This document shows, one piece after another, positions 41,038 through 49,111 of a stretch of 64,000 nt of DNA (positions are counted from its first letter, which is position 1; each line of letters starts with the position of its first letter). The notes beneath the pieces are model-generated. The model was not told the origin of the DNA and ran no database searches. It saw only the letters and a program-made list of their open reading frames with translations. Source of the DNA: Planctomycetales bacterium (GTDB lineage: Bacteria > Planctomycetota > Phycisphaerae > SM23-33); the NCBI GenBank assembly GCA_030612725.1, contig JAUWNJ010000005.1, positions 79,845-143,844 of the forward strand, read 5' to 3'. The translations under genes and the position numbers were made by a program.

Positions 41038-41718
41038 TTATACGTTCACCTCAACGGACGGGCTCATCGTCGCCGACAAGCAGGTCCTTTTGATATAAGT
41101 TCCTTTGCTGGAGGCGGGTTTCATCGCCTTTATCTGTGCGAGAAACGCCTCGATATTCTCGGTCAGTTTCTCCACCTCAAAACTGACTTTACCGACCGGG
41201 ACATGAATATTTCCGCCGTCGTCGTTGCGGAATTTTATCTTACCGGCAGCGTATTCCTTCACCGCAGCGGCTACGTCATCGACGACCGTACCGGCTTTGG
41301 GCGAGGGCATCTTCCCGACGGGGCCGAGGACGCGACCCAGGCGAGAGACGCTTCGCATCATCGCACCGGTGGAAATCGCCACATCGAAATCCATCCACCC
41401 CTTCTGAACCTTTGCGACCAGGTCGTCTCCGCCGGCTTCGACTGCTCCGGCGTCAAGGGCGGTCTGAACATCGTCGTCGGCGCAGAAGGCGATAACCTTC
41501 CTCGTCTTTCCGATTCCGTTAGGTAGCGACGTAGCGCCGCGAATTGCCTGGTCCGCCTGTTTCGGGTCAACACCAAGCCAGATCACCAACTCGACCGTCT
41601 GGTCGAACTTCGTGCTGTCGAACTGTTTCAACAGGACGACAGCCTCTCCCACAGAAACCGGACCAGAAGGAACCTTTTCGTAATCTGACCTGTAACGCTT
41701 ACCTTGTTTCTTACCCAT
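41038..41718 (-). CDS. rplA: 50S ribosomal protein L1
   Basis: Forms the mobile L1 stalk. 226 aa with 'KFDQTVELVIWLGVDPKQAD', 'LGRVLGPVGKMPSPKAGTV' and a normal C-terminus. ATG 41718 follows AAAGGG; the upstream in-frame extension has no support. In enterobacteria L1 represses the rplKA mRNA. Confidence 0.96.
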   Translation of the reverse strand: MGKKQGKRYRSDYEKVPSGPVSVGEAVVLLKQFDSTKFDQTVELVIWLGVDPKQADQAIRGATSLPNGIGKTRKVIAFCADDDVQTALDAGAVEAGGDDLVAKVQKGWMDFDVAISTGAMMRSVSRLGRVLGPVGKMPSPKAGTVVDDVAAAVKEYAAGKIKFRNDDGGNIHVPVGKVSFEVEKLTENIEAFLAQIKAMKPASSKGTYIKRTCLSATMSPSVEVNV

Positions 41719-41796
41719 AAAACTATCCCTTTTGTAAGGTCCCACTGTTATTGACGCCTACCAACCGGCAGGCAGGCCCGTGGTCAGGCCCAATCT

Positions 41797-41857
41797 ATTG
41801 CGGATTGTGGATTGAACAACACCGAATTATTCCGTGCGGAAATCCGCAATCCGCAAT
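41797..41857. repeat. ATTGCGGATTG repeat hairpin, copy 2
   Basis: Arms ATTGCGGATTGTGGATT (41797-41813) and AATCCGCAATCCGCAAT (41841-41857), with one mismatch. It begins 2 nt after the rplK stop and lies in the rplK-rplA gap. Same family as 5802-5872. Confidence 0.8.
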
Positions 41858-41859
41858 TG

Positions 41860-42285
41860 TTATTTTTCTACTTCGACGCCCATGCTTCGGGCTGTACCTT
41901 CGATGATGCGGCAGGCCGCTTCGATATCGTTTGCGTTCAGGTCTTCCTTTTTGGTCTCGGCTATCTGGCGGACCTGTTCGGCTGTAACTTTTCCGACCTT
42001 TTCCTTGTTCGGAACGCCGGAACCCTTTACCAGACCGGCAGACTGCTTCAGAAGCACCGCCGCCGGTGGGCTTTTTGTGATAAACGTGAAACTCTTGTCG
42101 GCATAGACGGTTATCTCAACCGGAATCGTCGTACCGTTGTATTCCTTCGTCCGCTCGTTGAACTGCGAGACGAATTGCCCGATGTTGACGTTGTGCTGAC
42201 CCAGCGCCGGTCCAATCGGAGGCGCAGGGGTAGCCTGTCCGCCGGAAGCCTGTAACTTGATCTTTGCCGCTATTTCTTTAGCCAT
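41860..42285 (-). CDS. rplK: 50S ribosomal protein L11
   Basis: Part of the GTPase-associated centre. 141 aa with '[20 protein letters not shown]', '[18 protein letters not shown]' and the C-terminal '[14 protein letters not shown]'. It is preceded by a multi-branch repeat hairpin abutting nusG. Confidence 0.97.
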   Translation of the reverse strand: MAKEIAAKIKLQASGGQATPAPPIGPALGQHNVNIGQFVSQFNERTKEYNGTTIPVEITVYADKSFTFITKSPPAAVLLKQSAGLVKGSGVPNKEKVGKVTAEQVRQIAETKKEDLNANDIEAACRIIEGTARSMGVEVEK

Positions 42286-42299
42286 AATTCTGCTCGTTT

Positions 42300-42376
42300 G
42301 GTGGCACAGGTTTTCAACCTGTGCTGTTCAATATCAGGCACAAGGCTCGCTTCACAGGTTACAAACCTGTGCCACC
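42300..42376. repeat. GGTGGCAC-family hairpin between nusG and rplK
   Basis: Arms GGTGGCACAGGTTT (42300-42313) and AAACCTGTGCCACC (42363-42376), with inner small stems ACAGGTT..AACCTGT. The right arm touches the nusG stop codon (42376-42378). Its left arm ends 14 nt before the rplK start, so it lies in the rplK leader. Confidence 0.85.
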
Positions 42377-42936
42377 TACTCTTTCTCTACCTGCCAGTAT
42401 TCCAGTTCCACGGGCGTCGCCCGCCCGAAAATCGTTACAATCACCCGGATCAAGCCCTTGTCGGCAAGGACTTCCTCCACGATGCCTTCGAAGTTCTCGA
42501 ACGCACCTTCCTTAATCTTGACCGTCTCGCCCTTGGCGAACTCGACCGCCATGGTCGAGCCTTCTTCCGGACGCTCGACCTGCATGAGCATCTTGTCGGC
42601 GTCGGCATCGCTCATTGCCGCGGGCTTGTTCGCCGAACCGATGAAATCGCCCACGCCCATTGTGTCTTTAATCAGAAACCATGCGTCTTCGCCCATAGTC
42701 CCGTTTTCTTCCAACGCCATTTCGATGAAGACGTATCCGGGGTAGAGTTTTCGTTCGACGTATTTCTTCTCGCCCTTTTTACCTTTTACCGGAGGCCTGA
42801 GACGCCGGTCCATCGGGACCAGAACCCTTCCTATCTTGTCTTCCAGACCCTCGACTTTCACTTTCCGCTCGAGTGCCTGACGGACCTGCTCTTCCTTATT
42901 GGAAGCAACTCTCAAAACGTACCACTGCTTTTCCAT
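42376..42936 (-). CDS. nusG: Transcription antitermination factor NusG
   Basis: Binds RNA polymerase and couples it to the ribosome or Rho. 186 aa with the NGN domain ('WYVLRVASNKEEQVRQALER', 'LYPGYVFIEMALEE') and the C-terminal KOW domain ('FAKGETVKIKEGAFENFEGI'). ATG 42936 was chosen from the family start 'MEKQWYVLRV'. It is downstream of secE as usual. Confidence 0.96.
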   Translation of the reverse strand: MEKQWYVLRVASNKEEQVRQALERKVKVEGLEDKIGRVLVPMDRRLRPPVKGKKGEKKYVERKLYPGYVFIEMALEENGTMGEDAWFLIKDTMGVGDFIGSANKPAAMSDADADKMLMQVERPEEGSTMAVEFAKGETVKIKEGAFENFEGIVEEVLADKGLIRVIVTIFGRATPVELEYWQVEKE

Positions 42937-42962
42937 AAAAGTCGCACCTGCCGGGATACTCA

Positions 42963-43397
42963 TCAGCCACCGGACCCCACTTGCAAAACACCGATCCAAG
43001 TGAACAACATACCGAACGCCATGTCAACTATCCACAGCATCATCGCCAGAATAAAGGTCGTAGTGATAACAACTTTGGTTCCACCGACAATTTCCCGTCG
43101 ACTCGACCAGGAGACCTTTTTCATTTCACCTTCGGTGGCAATCATAAAATCCGCGCTTCGTGGACGATTCACCACCATGTACATCACCGCTACGATACCG
43201 GCAAAGATCACCAGTGGGATACCGTACACCATGTACAGGCCCACAGACACGGACGAAGTCGTCCAATAACCTAAATCCGAACCGTTTAGACGCTTCCAAA
43301 CGTAATGCCCCACAAGTACGCCGATAACCGCCCCGACCACAAAAGTGGTTGACCGGGTGTATTTACCCTGTCCCCGTTTGTAGATACTCGACGTCAT
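42963..43397 (-). CDS. secE: SecE translocon subunit
   Basis: A clamp subunit of SecYEG. 144 aa with three predicted membrane helices. The conserved SecE segment is at the C-terminal end ('EMKKVSWSSRREIVGGTKVV' then 'ILAMMLWIVDMAFGMLFTWI'). The two upstream helices are variable, as in three-helix SecE proteins. ATG 43397 has AAAGG further upstream. Confidence 0.92.
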   Translation of the reverse strand: MTSSIYKRGQGKYTRSTTFVVGAVIGVLVGHYVWKRLNGSDLGYWTTSSVSVGLYMVYGIPLVIFAGIVAVMYMVVNRPRSADFMIATEGEMKKVSWSSRREIVGGTKVVITTTFILAMMLWIVDMAFGMLFTWIGVLQVGSGG

Positions 43398-43433
43398 ATT
43401 AAGTCTCACAGACCTTTCTTTACCTGCATTTAC

Positions 43434-43506
43434 CACGGCAGGAGGGATTTGAACCCCCAACCTGCGGTTTTGGAAACCGCTGCTCTGCCAATTGAGCTAC
43501 TGCCGT
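43434..43506 (-). tRNA. tRNA-Trp (CCA)
   Basis: A full cloverleaf on the minus strand: acceptor ACGGCAG/CTGCCGT, anticodon stem CGGTT/AACCG with CCA in the loop, T-loop GGTTCAAATCC and discriminator G as expected for Trp. The 3' CCA is not encoded. It lies between rpmG and secE. Confidence 0.95.
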
Positions 43507-43607
43507 AGGCTTCCCGAAAATATTTGCTTTGCATCGGCAATTCAATTGAAGCAAACCGCAGGGAGATCTCGAAAAAGGTTCTCGTACGCCCGACAGGGCT
43601 GATACCG

Positions 43608-43775
43608 TTACTTACGCTTAAGTTTATGTTCGGTATGCTTTCGCTCCACACGGCAGAATTTTTTCAGGGATAGTTTGGGCGTACCGCCGGACACACGCAC
43701 TTCCGTGCGGTAATTCAGCGCCTTACATTCGGTACACTGCAACCAGACGTATTCCCTGGCCTTCGATTTGGCCAT
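43608..43775 (-). CDS. rpmG: 50S ribosomal protein L33
   Basis: 55 aa: MAKSKAREYVWLQCTECK at the N-terminus and a basic C-terminus 'HTEHKLKRK'. The first CxxC is present, but the second pair is reduced to one Cys (FCRVE), so the zinc site is probably incomplete. It lies 5 nt after the tuf stop and before tRNA-Trp, the usual neighbourhood. Confidence 0.9.
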   Translation of the reverse strand: MAKSKAREYVWLQCTECKALNYRTEVRVSGGTPKLSLKKFCRVERKHTEHKLKRK

Positions 43776-43780
43776 TAGTC

Positions 43781-44989
43781 TTACTCCAGAATCTTCGTAA
43801 CAACACCGGCGCCGACGGTCCTTCCGCCTTCGCGAATAGCGAACCGCAACTGCTCCTGCATTGCGATCTTGGTGTTCAGCAGTTCCACGGTTATGGTAAT
43901 GTTATCGCCGGGCATGCACATTTCCGCGCCGCCGAGCAGATTAATCGTTCCAGTAACGTCCGTCGTACGGAAATAGAACTGCGGGCGATAACCGTTGAAG
44001 AACGGGCTGTGGCGTCCGCCTTCCTCTTTCGTCAGGACGTACACCTCCGCCTCGAACTTGTGATGCGGCGTAATCGAACTCGGGGCAGCCAGTACCTGAC
44101 CACGTTCCAGGTCGTCCTTCTCGATACCACGAAGCAGGCATCCGACGTTGTCGCCGGCTTCGCCTTCTTCCATAGTCTTGTTGAACATTTCAACGCCGGT
44201 AACCGTCGTAGTGCGTGTATCGCCCAGCCCGACGATCTCGATCTTGTCGCCGATATGGACCCTGCCCTGCTCGATTCGCCCGGTCCCGACCGTGCCTCTG
44301 CCCTTAATCGAGAATACGTCCTCGACAGGCATAAGGAAGGGCTTATCGACCTCGCGGGCCGGTTCGGGAATGGCTGTATCCAATGCTTCGATAAGGTCCT
44401 GGATGGGCTTGGCGGCAGCGGGGTCTTCCGGGTTCGCCAGTGCGGCGGTAGCCGAACCAACAATAACCGGAATATCGTCGCCGGGGAAATCGTACTTGCT
44501 CAGCAAGTCGCGGACTTCCATCTCAACCAGTTCGATCAGTTCGGGATCGTCAACCATGTCGGCCTTGTTAAGGAATACCACCAACGCCGGAACATTGACC
44601 TGCCTCGCCAGCAAAACGTGCTCGCGGGTCTGAGGCATCGGGCCGTCAGCCGCTGAAACCACCAGGATCGCGCCGTCCATCTGGGCGGCTCCGGTGATCA
44701 TGTTCTTCACGTAGTCGGCGTGTCCGGGGCAGTCCACGTGGGCATAGTGGCGATTGGCCGACTCGTACTCCACGTGCGCCGTCGAGATAGTCAGAATCTT
44801 CGTCGCGTCGCGCCGGCCCTGGGATTCGGACGCCTTGGCGATTTCGTCGTAACTCTTGTACTTCGCCAGACCCTGCTTCTCCAGCACCATCGTAATCGCC
44901 GCAGTCAGCGTAGTCTTACCGTGGTCAACGTGTCCGATCGTTCCGACGTTCACATGCGGCTTGGTTCGTTTGAATACTTCCTTAGCCAT
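43781..44989 (-). CDS. tuf: Elongation factor Tu
   Basis: Delivers aminoacyl-tRNA to the ribosome as a GTP complex. 402 aa with G1 GHVDHGKTT, '[12 protein letters not shown]', NKADMVDD, domain II '[15 protein letters not shown]' and domain III ending '[16 protein letters not shown]'. It is the only tuf in the window and lies away from fusA, next to tRNA-Thr. Confidence 0.98.
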   Translation of the reverse strand: MAKEVFKRTKPHVNVGTIGHVDHGKTTLTAAITMVLEKQGLAKYKSYDEIAKASESQGRRDATKILTISTAHVEYESANRHYAHVDCPGHADYVKNMITGAAQMDGAILVVSAADGPMPQTREHVLLARQVNVPALVVFLNKADMVDDPELIELVEMEVRDLLSKYDFPGDDIPVIVGSATAALANPEDPAAAKPIQDLIEALDTAIPEPAREVDKPFLMPVEDVFSIKGRGTVGTGRIEQGRVHIGDKIEIVGLGDTRTTTVTGVEMFNKTMEEGEAGDNVGCLLRGIEKDDLERGQVLAAPSSITPHHKFEAEVYVLTKEEGGRHSPFFNGYRPQFYFRTTDVTGTINLLGGAEMCMPGDNITITVELLNTKIAMQEQLRFAIREGGRTVGAGVVTKILE

Positions 44990-45079
44990 TATTCCATACT
45001 CCTACTTGCAATCAGTTCTGAAATCGTTTCTTTATTCTCTTGTATCACCGGGGCCTTGCGACACCGACTTTTTAGCATC

Positions 45080-45151
<72 letters not shown>

Positions 45152-45264
45152 ACTCATAGAGTCCTACGGACCGCGCGAAAAACCCGAAAACTCAAACACA
45201 GAACGCTCCACCGTACCTCTTTACAGACACACCCCAACTGTCGTCCTTGGGCGAATTGTCAAAT

Positions 45265-45292
45265 ATACTACAAAATCATCGGGCTGTGTCAA
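45265..45292 (-). promoter_or_regulatory. Promoter for tRNA-Thr and tuf
   Basis: On the minus strand: TTGACA (45292-45287), 16-nt spacer, TAGTAT (45270-45265). It is in the 295-nt gap between tRNA-Gly and tRNA-Thr, where no gene was found. Confidence 0.65.
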
Positions 45293-45446
45293 ACTATTTT
45301 TTTATAACTGGTTAAACTTTTTTCCGGCTTCGCTGAGGCTACGCCGTGGCAAGCCCGCCCCCGGAGTATCCCGCGACACCAAAGCAATCTGTCTTCTTTT
45401 TCTTCTTTCCCCGGCGACTGACTACCGAATACCGACTACGAAACAC

Positions 45447-45517
45447 AGCGGGCGATGGGAATCGAACCCACATAGTCGGCTTGGAAGGCCGATGCTCTGC
45501 CCTTGAGCTACGCCCGC
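45447..45517 (-). tRNA. tRNA-Gly (TCC)
   Basis: Cloverleaf on the minus strand: acceptor GCGGGCG/CGCCCGC, anticodon stem TCGGC/GCCGA with TCC in the loop, T-loop GGTTCGATTCC. 71 nt, no encoded CCA. Confidence 0.94.
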
Positions 45518-45533
45518 GTATAATTCGCCGGGG

Positions 45534-45562
45534 ATTCTACGCGAACCACACCCATCACGCAA
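45534..45562 (-). promoter_or_regulatory. Probable promoter of tRNA-Gly
   Basis: On the minus strand: TTGCGT (45562-45557), 17-nt spacer, TAGAAT (45539-45534), placed 17 nt before the tRNA 5' end. Confidence 0.5.
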
Positions 45563-45591
45563 CCCCCTATACGGCACCCGGTTTTAAGTAC

Positions 45592-45619
45592 TTGACAAGT
45601 ATAGCCGATAGGCTATATT
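45592..45619 (+). promoter_or_regulatory. Promoter with internal palindrome (toxin-antitoxin operator)
   Basis: TTGACA (45592-45597), 16-nt spacer, TATATT (45614-45619). A palindrome TATAGCC-GATA-GGCTATA (45600-45617) fills the spacer and overlaps the -10, where a HigA-type antitoxin would bind for autoregulation. The first ATG is at 45626, so the transcript may be nearly leaderless. Confidence 0.7.
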
Positions 45620-45625
45620 GTTGAT

Positions 45626-45700
45626 ATGTGGGAAGTGGAATTCACGGATGAGTTTGACCAGTGGTGGAACACGCTGGTCGAAGATGAGGGTTTAATCTGA
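45626..45700 (+). pseudogene. HigB/RelE-type toxin remnant
   Basis: A 24-codon frame reading MWEVEFTDEFDQWW, then NTLVEDEGLI and TGA. The start is the typical N-terminus of HigB/RelE-superfamily toxins, which are about 110 aa long. Nearly all of the catalytic domain is missing. Its stop overlaps the antitoxin start as TGATG. It was probably shortened by an internal deletion that left promoter, start and antitoxin intact. Confidence 0.7.
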
Positions 45701-46005
45701 TGGCACGTAACTTTAGAGAACTTGAAGCGAAAATGAAGCCGCAGCAACTTGCACACGCCAAGACACGTGCAAAGGAAATGATGGCCGAGATGCTCCTCGC
45801 GGAAATTCGCAAGGAAGCAGGCCTGACACAGGACGAGTTGGCTGAATCCCTGAAAATCAAGCAGCCAAGCCTGTCGAAACTGGAGTCCCGCAACGACATG
45901 CAGATCAGCACGCTCCAGCGAATCGTCGAGGCATTGGGCGGAAAACTTGAATTGGTCGCCCACCTACCGGGCAGCGACGTCCGCCTTACGCAATTCGAAA
46001 AGTAG
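45700..46005 (+). CDS. XRE-family antitoxin (HigA-like), orphaned
   Basis: 101 aa with a helix-turn-helix: 'EAGLTQDELAESLKIKQPSL' followed by 'SKLESRNDMQISTLQRIVEA' and 'LGGKLELVAHLP', typical of HigA-like antitoxins of the XRE class. The N-terminal helix is longer than in minimal XRE proteins. ATG 45700 overlaps the stop of the toxin remnant. It may still repress its own promoter through the palindrome at 45600, or neutralise a related toxin elsewhere. Confidence 0.85.
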   Translation: MARNFRELEAKMKPQQLAHAKTRAKEMMAEMLLAEIRKEAGLTQDELAESLKIKQPSLSKLESRNDMQISTLQRIVEALGGKLELVAHLPGSDVRLTQFEK

Positions 46006-46082
46006 AGACAGGAAACATGAGGAAACATCGGCAACCTCCTTATGTTTCCAGAATGGCTTGAGGCAGTGCAGCAGGATCACTT

Positions 46083-46532
46083 ATGACAGAGTACGCAATT
46101 GATCCGGCCGAAGTGCGATGTGGCTCCCAAGCATTTCGGAGCCACGAAAGACGCGACGCGATGTATAAGGTCGCAACGTTTCTGGTCGACCACTTTTGGG
46201 GTGCCCCGGCAGACATGGCTGACGCACTCGGTGTGCTGCTTCTGACGTGGAATCAGGCCCTGTACAGGTACGGCAGTTTTGACTTTGCATCGCTCGAGCA
46301 TGTCCTGCATGAGAACCTGACGTGCTTGGGCGAGTATAGGGCACGAGAGATTCTGTCAAGGCCCGTCCCCGTATTCGGCTTCGGACATTACGTCATGGCG
46401 ACGGCACGTCGGGAGACTCGCTTGCGGTCGTTTTCTTTTAGATGCGTTTTTCGCAGGCGGATGCTGTCGGGGGTTATTTCGACCAGTTCGTCAAGGTCGA
46501 TGTACTCCAAAGCGTTTTCCAGCGTGATTTGA
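46083..46532 (+). pseudogene. 5' fragment of a conserved gene running into typA
   Basis: The first ~98 codons look like a real soluble protein ('YKVATFLVDHFWGAPADMAD', then 'ALGVLLLTWNQALYRYGSFD'). I recall such sequences from longer hypothetical proteins but cannot name the family. From about 46388 the frame is the antisense of the typA 3' end, and the protein turns into arginine/serine-rich shadow sequence. The natural C-terminal half is therefore missing. The break near 46360-46390 looks like a deletion or rearrangement joint next to the toxin remnant. ATG 46083 has AGGA upstream. Confidence 0.5.
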
Positions 46533-48259
46533 CGTGGGGCCTTGAGCGTAACGGACGCATCCTTCGTCGATGAACGGACGTTCGTGAGGTTCTTTCGCCG
46601 CGCGACGTTGACGGGAATATCGTTCATTTTGCAGTGTTCGCCGATGATCTGCCCTTCATAAACCTTCTCGCCCGGCTCGACGAACATTATCCCCCTGCCG
46701 GCAAGTTGGTCCAGAGCGTAGGCAGTTACCTGGCCCGCTTCCGTGGCGATCATAACGCCGTTGACCCGGCCTGGGATATCGCCACGATAAGGCCCATACG
46801 CGTTGAAGCGATGGTGCATAATCGCCTCGCCTGCCGTTGCTGTCATCGCCTTGCTTCGCAGGCCTATTAACCCGCGCGCCGGAACGGTGAACTCCAGTTG
46901 CGTTCGGTTCCCGATGGTGGCCATGTGGAACATTTCCGCCCGACGGTCGCCGAGAAGTTGCATGACAGGTCCGACGGATTCGTTTGGCACGTCTATCACC
47001 AGAGTCTCAATCGGTTCAAGCCGCTTACCGTGATCGTCGGTGTGATAGACTACTTCGGGCTTACCGACGGCCAATTCGTAACCCTCGCGGCGCATGTTCT
47101 CCAACAGGATGCCAAGGTGCAGCAGCCCCCTGCCCCAGACAATGAACGAGTCGGCATTGTCTTCGACACGAAGAGCGACATTGGACTGAAGTTCCTTATC
47201 GAGCCGTTCGCGTATCTGCCGGCCTGTAACGTATCGGCCTTCGCGCCCCGAGAAGGGCGAATCGTTGAAGCGAAACGTCATTCGCAGCGTCGGCTCGTCG
47301 ATGGTAAGGCTTGGTAAGGCGGCTGGGGATTCCGGGTCGGCGAGGGTATTGCCGATATCGACCTGCTCCAGTCCGACGACCGCGAAGAGGTCGCCGACGT
47401 CGATCCGGCCAACCTCGACGCGCCCCAGGCCTTGGAAGCGGAACAGTTGTCCGATTCGCCCGACGGTCTGTTTCCCGTCGTTGTCTATGACGGCTATGTC
47501 GCTGCCGGAGACCAACGCTCCGGCGAAGACCCGCCCGATTCCGATACGCCCGACGTAATCGTTGTAGTCGAGCGTTGTAATCAGCGCCTGCAGGGGCGCG
47601 TCGGCATCAAGATCAGGAACGGGAACGTGGGTGATAATCGCGTCGAAGAGATCGTGGACATCGCCGGACTTCGGCGAGCTCAGTCGAGCCGCGGCGCCTT
47701 TTATGGCGGCGTCTTCGTCGGTCGACGCCCAGCCATTCTTGGCAGAAGCGTAGATAACGGGCAATTCCAGGGCATGGTCGTCCGCGCCCAGTTCGACGAG
47801 CAGGTCGAAAACCTCTTCGTGAACCTTGTGAGGGCGGGCGTCCGGGCGGTCCATCTTGTTGATGACCACCAGCGGCGCAAGGCCGGCCTCCAGGGCCTTG
47901 GACAGGACATATCGGGTCTGGGGCATGACGCCCTCGAAGGCATCGACCAGCAGCAACACGCCGTCAGCCATCTTCAGCACGCGCTCGACCTCGCCGGAAA
48001 AATCCGCATGCCCGGGCGTGTCGATTATGTTGATGTGATAATCCGAGCCGGTCCTGTCGGTGTAGTTAATCGCGCAGTTTTTCGAGAGGATGGTAATTCC
48101 GCGTTCGCGTTCGAGCGGGTCGGAATCGAGGATGCAATCCCCGGTCAGTTCGCCCTGGCGGAATTGGCCGCTCTGGCGAAGCAACTGGTCAACCAACGTG
48201 GTCTTACCGTGGTCCACGTGGGCGATGATGGCTACATTTCGAATGTTCTTTCGTTTCAT
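46388..48259 (-). CDS. typA: Translational GTPase TypA/BipA
   Basis: A ribosome-binding GTPase involved in 50S assembly and stress adaptation. 623 aa with G1 [31 protein letters not shown] and the BipA-specific C-terminal half ('[20 protein letters not shown]', 'GAR'-less 'RNLTNVRSS' equivalent [10 protein letters not shown]). ATG 48259 follows GGAG. A promoter and a 33-codon open frame lie upstream. Confidence 0.96.
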   Translation of the reverse strand: MKRKNIRNVAIIAHVDHGKTTLVDQLLRQSGQFRQGELTGDCILDSDPLERERGITILSKNCAINYTDRTGSDYHINIIDTPGHADFSGEVERVLKMADGVLLLVDAFEGVMPQTRYVLSKALEAGLAPLVVINKMDRPDARPHKVHEEVFDLLVELGADDHALELPVIYASAKNGWASTDEDAAIKGAAARLSSPKSGDVHDLFDAIITHVPVPDLDADAPLQALITTLDYNDYVGRIGIGRVFAGALVSGSDIAVIDNDGKQTVGRIGQLFRFQGLGRVEVGRIDVGDLFAVVGLEQVDIGNTLADPESPAALPSLTIDEPTLRMTFRFNDSPFSGREGRYVTGRQIRERLDKELQSNVALRVEDNADSFIVWGRGLLHLGILLENMRREGYELAVGKPEVVYHTDDHGKRLEPIETLVIDVPNESVGPVMQLLGDRRAEMFHMATIGNRTQLEFTVPARGLIGLRSKAMTATAGEAIMHHRFNAYGPYRGDIPGRVNGVMIATEAGQVTAYALDQLAGRGIMFVEPGEKVYEGQIIGEHCKMNDIPVNVARRKNLTNVRSSTKDASVTLKAPRQITLENALEYIDLDELVEITPDSIRLRKTHLKENDRKRVSRRAVAMT

Positions 48260-48358
48260 GGGATACTCCGAATTCTCTCGGCTGATTACCGAGGGGTTAT
48301 CTATTGGGGAGTCTTGAGCCACTTACCGGCAGGAGCGCCGGGTATGGCGGTGGACTAA

Positions 48359-48460
48359 CTAGGCCTTAGGTAGAGGCCAGTTCACGGCGCGCAGCGTCTT
48401 GAGCATGCTCACAAAGAGCAGTCCGAAGGTCGCCAGGCCGGTTGTCCGAATTCGTTCCAT
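48359..48460 (-). CDS. Possible 33-aa leader peptide or small protein upstream of typA
   Basis: An open frame starts at ATG 48460, just behind a good promoter, with a hydrophobic centre ('GLATFGLLFVSMLKTL') and a basic/proline end. It stops about 100 nt before typA. It could be a small membrane peptide or a regulatory upstream frame. The ribosome binding site is weak. Confidence 0.35.
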   Translation of the reverse strand: MERIRTTGLATFGLLFVSMLKTLRAVNWPLPKA

Positions 48461-48472
48461 AATCAACACAAC

Positions 48473-48500
48473 AGTATATCACCTGTGCGGACAAATGCAA
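48473..48500 (-). promoter_or_regulatory. Sigma70-type promoter upstream of typA
   Basis: On the minus strand: TTGCAT (48500-48495), 16-nt spacer, TATACT (48478-48473). Confidence 0.6.
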
Positions 48501-48551
48501 GCGTTTTTGGATAGGCGTAGGGTGTTCGCCTTACAAACTTATCAGCCTGGT

Positions 48552-48923
48552 TCAATCGTCATCTTCTAACGCCTTTTTGTACCTGTCGCGTTCCTTCTCC
48601 AGCTTTTTACGCTGACGTTTCAGATCGTCAATCTCGTCCCGAAGCTCATCCTTGTCCTTCTTCAGATCGTTTATCTTCTTGTCAAGCTTGCGGTTCTGCT
48701 TCTCCAGCCAGGCGAGCCGCTCGCGGAGTTGTTTGTTCTCGCGGCGAAGGTCTGTGATGCTGTCGGGATCGGATGGGGGAATATCGCTGGAAGGGGGCTG
48801 GGAGTAAACCTCGTCGCCGCCGATGTTGATTCGCTCAGGCGCCTTGACGTTGACACAGCCTGCCGAGCCGACCAGTGCCACAGCTGCGATCAGAAGGACG
48901 ATTGAAAGCAATGTCTTATTCAT
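48552..48923 (-). CDS. Coiled-coil lipoprotein
   Basis: A 123-aa exported protein. The signal peptide ends in a lipobox (VGSAGC), so Cys23 is probably lipidated. After a Pro/Ser-rich linker, residues about 55-118 form one charged coiled coil with heptad Leu/Ile and many Lys-Glu-Asp ('LRERLAWLEKQNRKLDKKIN'). It resembles Lpp-like or envelope-spacer proteins in design, but no family is assigned. ATG 48923 follows GGAG. Confidence 0.75.
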   Translation of the reverse strand: MNKTLLSIVLLIAAVALVGSAGCVNVKAPERINIGGDEVYSQPPSSDIPPSDPDSITDLRRENKQLRERLAWLEKQNRKLDKKINDLKKDKDELRDEIDDLKRQRKKLEKERDRYKKALEDDD

Positions 48924-49111
48924 GACTCGCTCCATTCTTTAAGGTATAATCACGGTCCCCAAAGCCTGTTAATAACAATAACGCAGATACAGGCAAACAA
49001 CAACCTTGCCCCGGAATTTCCCATTTAATCTTCCGCCCACGACCGTTGTGAGCCGTCTCCCAGGCATTGTAACCCAACCATGCTAATTCACAACGTAAGT
49101 GCAACGTTCCT

